Positions 58,131 through 64,000 of a stretch of 64,000 nucleotides of DNA are shown in pieces. Under the pieces are notes generated by a model, which worked only from the letters and a program-made list of their open reading frames with translations, made no database searches and was not told the origin of the DNA. Source of the stretch: Salminus brasiliensis (taxonomy: Eukaryota > Chordata > Actinopteri > Characiformes > Bryconidae); NCBI RefSeq assembly GCF_030463535.1, contig NC_132896.1:26535709-26599708 (forward strand). Direction: 5' to 3'. The position numbers were made by a program, and so were the translations under genes. Numbering within the stretch: position 1 is the stretch's first letter; each line of letters starts with the position of its first letter.

Positions 58131-60140
58131 GAACTGACTGTTCTCTGGCAACCCAATATATCCCTCTTGACAGATGCCACTTTTTTACTTCAGTTGTCGG
58201 TGGTGCTGATGTTATGTGTTATATTATATATTGTTGATTTTTCGTGGGTGACACCTTCTCTACATACAGTGTCCTTCTGTACACTTTTATACACGATTTG
58301 CATAATATTGCTTATGGTAGATTTTATTTGTTATGCTTTTTTTCCCTAATATGTGAAATAAATTGAAAAAATAGAAACAATAAAAATGTAACTTAATCTA
58401 ATATTTGCAGAATTAGTTTAATTAGCTGGCCAAATGGCCATTACATGTGGTCAGTGGTGTTACATCATTACTAGATTAATGTCTTTAGCTTAGTTATTCA
58501 ATAAAATTCACAAAGTGTATGTAGCATGATATGGTAAATCAGTCTGAATGACTTTAATGAATGTTGAATTAAAGAGAAAACTCCAATTCAATTAAAAGTT
58601 ACTCGTCCTGAGGCTCATCTTTAGGCAGTTAAGTATATAAGACATATTAAGTATATTAAGTTAAGTATAGTTAAGTATATTAAGACATCAGAACCTGTTT
58701 GCTACATAAGTGCTAGAACGTCTCGTTTTCCACAGTGAAAAAACCCCACTTGAACTGTTACACATGGAGTTGCACAAGAGGACACTAGAGGTTAGCCTTG
58801 AGCCAAATGCCTGCTTTAATGTCACAGGCCGAGTAATTCGAGAAAAGAGAAGAGTTCAATGCAACCTATGCTTGGACTGATGGCCACATTAGAGCTGCTC
58901 TTGACCAATTTCATAAAACTGCCCTTTCCTCTCTGCCGCTCTTGATTTTGGCTGATTCAGTAAGCATGTGGAAAATCTGAGAAAGCAGAGAGAAAAGGAA
59001 GGGACTATTCAGATATGGTCATATACAGCCTACAAGGCTATCTCAGGCCACTTTACTTTCAAACCTGTGCTACAGTCACAGAAGATCAGTTATTTCTTAC
59101 TGTACTTTCACCAAATTCACTTTTCTGTGAAGAATGAAAAAAGGTAAATGTGTTTTATATCTACTTTGTGAGCTGGGATGAGTGTTTTATGCTAAATATT
59201 TATTTATGTGTTTATTAAGTTGTTTATTGATTTAACAGGGACAATGCACACCATCATGTCATTTTCCTCATCTGTGTAAATGTGCCAGGCTTGGCTAAAA
59301 GGCTAATTTCCATCTGTAGTCTCTGGGCAGGTTATTACAGAATAAAGGTGCAATGCCATCAGCTCAATAAAAGCACTACAACTCACCCAAAAATCACTCA
59401 AATAAAATCAGAGCCACTGGGAACACAGTATGATTACATATGATTGCAAATGTTATATTTAACATTTTGGTAATTAGTGCTCTCTCTGAGTTCAGCTGGT
59501 GAATGACTTCAGTGATGAGTGTTTTTGACTGAGAAGACTGTTTCCCCAAACTTACTATGCCTATATATCGTACCACACAATCCCCAAATCCCCTCTGGTA
59601 GTCACTCTTGCTGCCCTACCACTACTACTATCCTTCTGTAGTATGATGTGCCCCAGTGGAGGGGGTGGGGTGAAATGGGGTGTTCAAGCTCATGTAAAAC
59701 CTTAAAGAATGAGACAAGCATCTGTGAAACAATCAAAAAGATCAACATTAAATAAATGATACTTATTGACTATGTGACTGTGAGGAGAACTATTGGGCTT
59801 CTGGTCAGATGCTGTAGTGTGAGCATATAAAGAGGAGACTCAGTTGGTAAGACAGTATGTTCTATGGGATGCAATCGTAGCATGCATAAAGATGTTCTGC
59901 TTCTGTTCCGCAGCTTCTGTCAATGACTGTCTCTATGGACACGTAAAATTGCCAGCACTCCTAAATAAAATACAAAAAATGACTGAAAAACACTTATTTG
60001 TCGACATACTTATATATAATACATTTTATTATACAATTTATAGATTTCCAAAAGGCATAAAGGTAAAGATGAAACAGTCTTTTAAACATCTTCAGCAAGA
60101 TGTGTGAATTATTTTTGTATTGCACAATTTTAGAGTGAAA
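58131..60140. other. Intergenic; no gene seen
   Basis: Contains a short tandem AT run (taagtatat units, 58626-58690). No exon was recognised. Confidence 0.45.
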
Positions 60141-60144
60141 AAAG

Positions 60145-60812
60145 AAAAGGAGCACCATGCAAATGTTTGAAAAATATCCTTGTAACCCCGGTTGACGGCA
60201 AAAGGCCTTCAAGAAGCTCAGACTCTGAGTGGCTATTCATGGAAGAGTCATCAAAAACACCTCTCTGTTCACAAGTCCTGTGATCTGATGAAGCTGGCCA
60301 CAATAAAATGACATATGTGTAAAGAAAAGGGGTACAACTGTTAAACACAGGGGTAAATCATTCATGCTTTAGGCTTGTGTTGCAGCCAATGGTATACAGA
60401 ACATTTTCTTGGTAGAGGGAAGAATGGAGTCAATTAAATACCAGCAGATTCCAAAAACATACGCAGTGGGCCACCTCCAGAGGTTCAAGCTAAAGGTTTT
60501 GTCTTGGCCTTCACAGTCCCTCTGTTTTGAAGGAAGAATGGGTGGAAAGCCCATTGGAAAAAATATTGAAAGCTGGTTAATATGCTGTGATATATCCAGG
60601 GCATGTAACTAACTAATATTAGCTTCTGGCCCTCTTTCTTTTAATTGTTATTTTAAAGCTGTAACATTTTAAAAAGTAATCTTGCTTAAAATATTTAGGA
60701 AATGTCTCATCTTCAACTTCAAGCCTTTTGGAAATGAGGCCATCTTTTCCTCACTTGGCTCTTTACAGATATTTTGACCAGGGTGTCCAAACCTTCTCAT
60801 GCCACTGTGTAT
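60145..60812 (+). mobile_element. Tc1-like nonautonomous relic
   Basis: The + strand piece VAANGIQNIFLVEGRMESIK, then YQQIPKTYAVG, then KVLSWPSQS at about 60378-60520 reads like the middle of a Tc1-like transposase. The right flank gaccagggtgtccaaacctt, ctcatgccactgtgta (60775-60812) looks like a transposon terminus. A weak inverted counterpart (caccatgcaaatgtttg) lies at about 60153. Confidence 0.5.
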
Positions 60813-61221
60813 TACATTGTGCCGAGGCTCAGAACCCACTAAAATGTTTAGGGCAGGTGTATCTCAGAATCTGAGGTTAAGAACAGGCCTATATGATAAG
60901 ATTAGGCTTTTTTCTAAAGCCTGCTGTAGACCCATATTTAGAAGTTGAAGTATTTGCTTTAACGTTGGCTTTTTTATTCAGGCCAGCAGTGATATTGCCC
61001 TCTTTGTCAGTTAATGTCATGCAAATGAATGTCTCTTCTTCCCAATGCTCAAAGCCGCCTGAGTTTCTGAAGGCAGGGAACCTTGACCTACTCATTCTTC
61101 TCGGGGCTGCACCCGGCCCATTGGCAGTGCGACCACTGCAGTTCATTGAAAAGCGCCATTCAGCTGCCATCATCAGGCTCTGTTCATTGTTTGGGAGCCA
61201 GACGCGTTATTTGTTTCTCCG

Positions 61222-61300
61222 CCAGTGTTGCGACAAAACCCCGCCCACTGCGCTGCGATTGGCTGGAAGTTCATATACAGGCATGCAGCTCGTCTTTCGA
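61222..61300 (+). promoter_or_regulatory. Candidate promoter
   Basis: A GC-box-like accccgcccac (61238) and a reversed CCAAT (gattggctgg, 61257) are followed by ttcatatacaggc. It could serve a + strand transcript leading to the exon at 61965-62155. No transcript evidence. Confidence 0.3.
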
Positions 61301-61839
61301 CTTTCTTATCTATTTCGTCGATGTCACTCAAAAACCTTAAAAAAAACAAAAAAATCTCTTTATATTTTTTTTTCAGTTTTTTACTGCTTGACGTAAATTA
61401 AATCTAGCATTTATTGATATTGTATCAACATGTCATGGTGAATGGACCAATAGAAATGCTCCAAAATGACTTGACATTAAATTTTTAATAAGGGTTAAAA
61501 AAAGGTTTTTCCTTCTCCTGTTGGCTTTTCAGATATACGAGTTTTTTGTATCTTTAACATGCAAAATGTAATAATAATAATAATATGAGTGTTAGTTTTC
61601 TCAGGAAGTAACATTAAAGCAACCCTATTTTTTCGTAATTGTTTTGTATATTTTAACATTTGTTCCAAATATGCCAAATAGATAATGATGTCCATCAACT
61701 AAATGAGGGAAAGGACAATTATAAGTATTGGCTTTCCATTACAGACCAAAACAACGGTAGGAGTAACTACCGTTAACGAACTATTATTTATGTATTTATA
61801 TATAAGACATTAAGAAATTATCCATCTTTTAAATTAGTT

Positions 61840-61841
<2 letters not shown>

Positions 61842-61895
<54 letters not shown>
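61842..61895. repeat. TA microsatellite
   Basis: A perfect (TA)n of about 54 bases. It gives a spurious Tyr-Ile open frame on the - strand. Confidence 0.95.
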
Positions 61896-61897
<2 letters not shown>

Positions 61898-61964
61898 GAA
61901 AATAATAAATAGCTGCCTTAATGTTACTTTCTTTACAGATATAACTACACTAAAAGACGGCGGC

Positions 61965-62155
61965 ATACTAACCAACCCAGCGTGCAGAGGGCGGGGTTTG
62001 TCTGAAAACGGGTGCGGACTGAAATAACGCCAGATGGACAGAGGAGCCAGAGCAGCGCCTGAGATTGATAAAGGACCCAGTCGCAGCTGAAGTGTGCACA
62101 AGTTTGCACTAAGTTGCAGGCTAGCGCGAAACAAGACCACCTATTCCAGTGATGG
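61965..62155 (+). other. Candidate first exon of an unidentified gene
   Basis: A GC-richer block (agggcggggtttg, cggcggcat) ends in ccagtgATGG followed by the donor gtgagta at 62156. The ATG at 62152 has G at -3 and +4. Only one codon and one base would be coding here. An 18-codon upstream frame runs from 62034 to 62090 (MDRGARAAPEIDKGPSRS). The gene cannot be named because later exons are outside the window. Confidence 0.35.
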
Positions 62156-62159
62156 GTGA

Positions 62160-62755
62160 GTAAATCCAGGTTGATCATTGGCTTATTTGGTTCAGGGGGG
62201 CTTTGAGCTTTTTTTGAGCTTTACTGGAGGCAAAGTTTTTAAGTTATTTGTGGATACTCTGACTTTGCTGCTGGTCTACCTTTGTCTGCAGGATTGTCTG
62301 TGTAGACTCTGTTTGGAACATTTGGTAATAAACTAACCATAAGTCTGTCTCCTCTAACGCTGTGATCAGGCTGGCATAGTAAGCTGTGAACCTTTATATA
62401 CTGGGGAAAGTTCTCCTCAGTAAGTTTCTATGGGCCTTTAAACTCACTTTGCAGCCTAGCATATCCTGAAAAGTGGCCTAAAGGTTATTTCAGTATTATT
62501 TTGTAGTTTTACTGTGATTATTTTACTTGATTATGATTGTACAGAGTGTTTCTTCCCACTAGGTATAAATATTGCCCACAATCCACATTAATTTTCTTCC
62601 ATCCCTAAATAAGCTACTAATAAATTCACTGTAAAATGCATAGTATGTAGTCTGAATGAATTTACCTGTTTGTCTGTGAGTGAAATAGCTGGAAAAATCC
62701 ATTATTGTCATGTGATATTAACTGCCTATTCAAACAAAGCCTCTTGTTCATGTTG
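62160..62755. other. No feature seen
   Basis: AT-rich DNA after the candidate first exon, presumably intron if that exon is real. Confidence 0.35.
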
Positions 62756-62759
62756 ATAT

Positions 62760-63200
62760 CCTGAAGTTTCAACTGAATCCCCATGTCAAGTGGCGCACGG
62801 ACCTGCCGTTGGTCCTGCATCCTGGGAAGGCTGGCATCTTCCCACGCCTCCTCCACCCAGTCTTCCATCTCTCCTGCAGTCACGAGCCAGCTCCCCAACC
62901 CCCCCACAAACCTAAAATCAGCTTTCAAAAGTGGATGTGTTTGTGGCCGAGATGGCTGTGGCCTTTTGTTTGCTTGACATTGCTTGCCCTTGTGTCCCCG
63001 AGCTGCTCCAAGACAAAGCCCATTGTCAGCGAAGCCACAAAAGGAGACACTCTCCCTCAGCACCTCGGTCCTCCCTCTTTTCTCACACTCTCGCACTCCC
63101 AGTCTGCTCCGTCTTCCACACGCCGCACGGTGGAGAAATCCCCACTAGCCTCTTTCCTCTCTGCTGAGCGCTTTTATGGCCCCAGCTGGATGTTTAAATT
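62760..63200. promoter_or_regulatory. Candidate regulatory block with SOX-dimer-like palindrome
   Basis: GC-richer, repeat-free DNA within the candidate first intron. It holds ccttttgtttgcttg (62962) and the palindrome GACAAAGCCCATTGTC (63012-63027). In the palindrome two SOX half-sites face each other with 4-nt spacing, the arrangement bound by SOX9/SOX10 dimers. Open frames on both strands run through it without a recognisable domain. Confidence 0.3.
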
Positions 63201-63754
63201 GGCACTGTGTCGTCTGTGATGGAATCCGGCAGTGTTGTGCCCTGGGCACGTGTATACAGTCAATGAGATGCAGTCATTGAGTTCTGTTATTATTAATAGT
63301 ACTCTGCATTAGATACGGTTCTAAATCCATTCATGTAAAGCAAGTGTTGGTGATTGAGGGTCCCTGGAAGACAAAGACTTGACGAAGACAATAACAAACT
63401 TGTATTATGTCATTTATCCAGGCTAAGAACCATTGAGGCACTCAAATCAATGATCAGTTTCAGTTACTGTGGTTCTATAGAGAACCACTGCATTTGCTGA
63501 AGTACCTTTAATAACATTGCCCCTTTTAGGGGTGTAGCATATTTTTTTTTGGGTGTAACTCCTTCATTAAATTTGGTTTGTCTCTAGACCATGAGCACAG
63601 AAAGTCTTCAGGCTACTTCACAACAGTTTAATGATGTATGATCAGTGAGTGTTAGATTTTGAGACAAAAGGAATGTTTTGCCACCTGTAGTTACATGACA
63701 TTTCCTTTGGGACTGCCAATTAACCCACCCATACGTACATTAGGAGAGTACTGG

Positions 63755-64000
63755 CTTATCACATGTCTCCACCGATACATGCAAATCCAGCCACTGCCTC
63801 TTTTTGAGCTACCGCCGCCATTGCGTCATTGTCGGGCAGCCAACACACTCAGAGGAAAGTGCCTAGTCCCCAGCTCCACCACACCAGCCATCAGTTGACG
63901 TCTGTGCTGGCCAACATTGCTTTAAGACTGATGAGGGGAGAGAGCGCTATCCACCCACCCGGAGAGCGTGGCCAATTGTGCTCTCTCGGACTCTGGACAA
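63755..64000 (-). mobile_element. tRNA-derived SINE, truncated by the window end
   Basis: cagttgacgtctgtgctggc and gagagcgtggccaattgtgc, then tctctcggactctgg, match the middle of the 47225-47570 copy (tggcttattgtgccctctct). The promoter part would lie beyond 64000. Confidence 0.5.

Noticed and set aside
61829-62140. 103-codon - strand frame
   Set aside because: Its C-terminal part is only (TA)n translated as Tyr-Ile. The rest is antisense to the candidate exon.
62662-63219. Long open frames on both strands near 62.7-63.2 kb
   Set aside because: They overlap each other, lack homology that I recognise, and are explained by GC-richer composition.
1-64000. CRISPR arrays, operons, rRNA or functional tRNA genes
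   Set aside because: None was found. The tRNA-like signals are SINE heads and the repeats are irregular transposon-derived or microsatellite sequences.

Overview
This window is nuclear DNA of a ray-finned (teleost) fish. The evidence is split vertebrate genes with GT-AG introns, long AT-rich noncoding stretches, many decayed Tc1-like transposons, tRNA-derived SINE fragments and CA/TG microsatellites. The mix of repeats looks ostariophysan (characin or catfish type), but that is a guess. Nothing here is bacterial: there are no operons, CRISPR arrays, tRNAs or rRNAs.

Left end (1-3540): the last coding exon of a neuroligin-3 gene (nlgn3, + strand) with its transmembrane segment, gephyrin-binding motif and PDZ ligand, followed by a 3'UTR of 1.2-1.8 kb. 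From 3.5 to 36 kb no gene could be supported. This stretch holds a Tc1-like element with recognisable inverted termini that carries a LINE fragment (5.0-6.8 kb), an inverted pair of Tc1 transposase ends (7.5-8.0 kb), other Tc1 relics (21.8-22.5 and 23.9-25.1 kb), SINE fragments, and several low-repeat, homeodomain-motif-rich blocks that could be conserved regulatory DNA.

The genic core (36.0-47.1 kb) is a divergent pair. rgcc (regulator of cell cycle, - strand) was reconstructed as five coding exons encoding 113 residues, ending in an 8-nt coding remnant. pcdh20 (protocadherin-20, + strand) was reconstructed as an 8-codon first exon plus one large exon, 839 residues in all. Their start codons lie about 1.0 kb apart, on either side of a CCAAT/GC-box-rich interval.

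Right end (47-64 kb): mostly repeats. A short TTAA-flanked MITE family occurs five times in the window, once inside rgcc intron 2 and four times between 51 and 56 kb, including one copy nested in a hAT-like element. There is also a candidate first exon and promoter of an unidentified + strand gene near 62 kb and a possible regulatory block with a SOX-dimer-like palindrome near 63 kb.

All family assignments rest on reading translations and motifs by eye. No database search was run.
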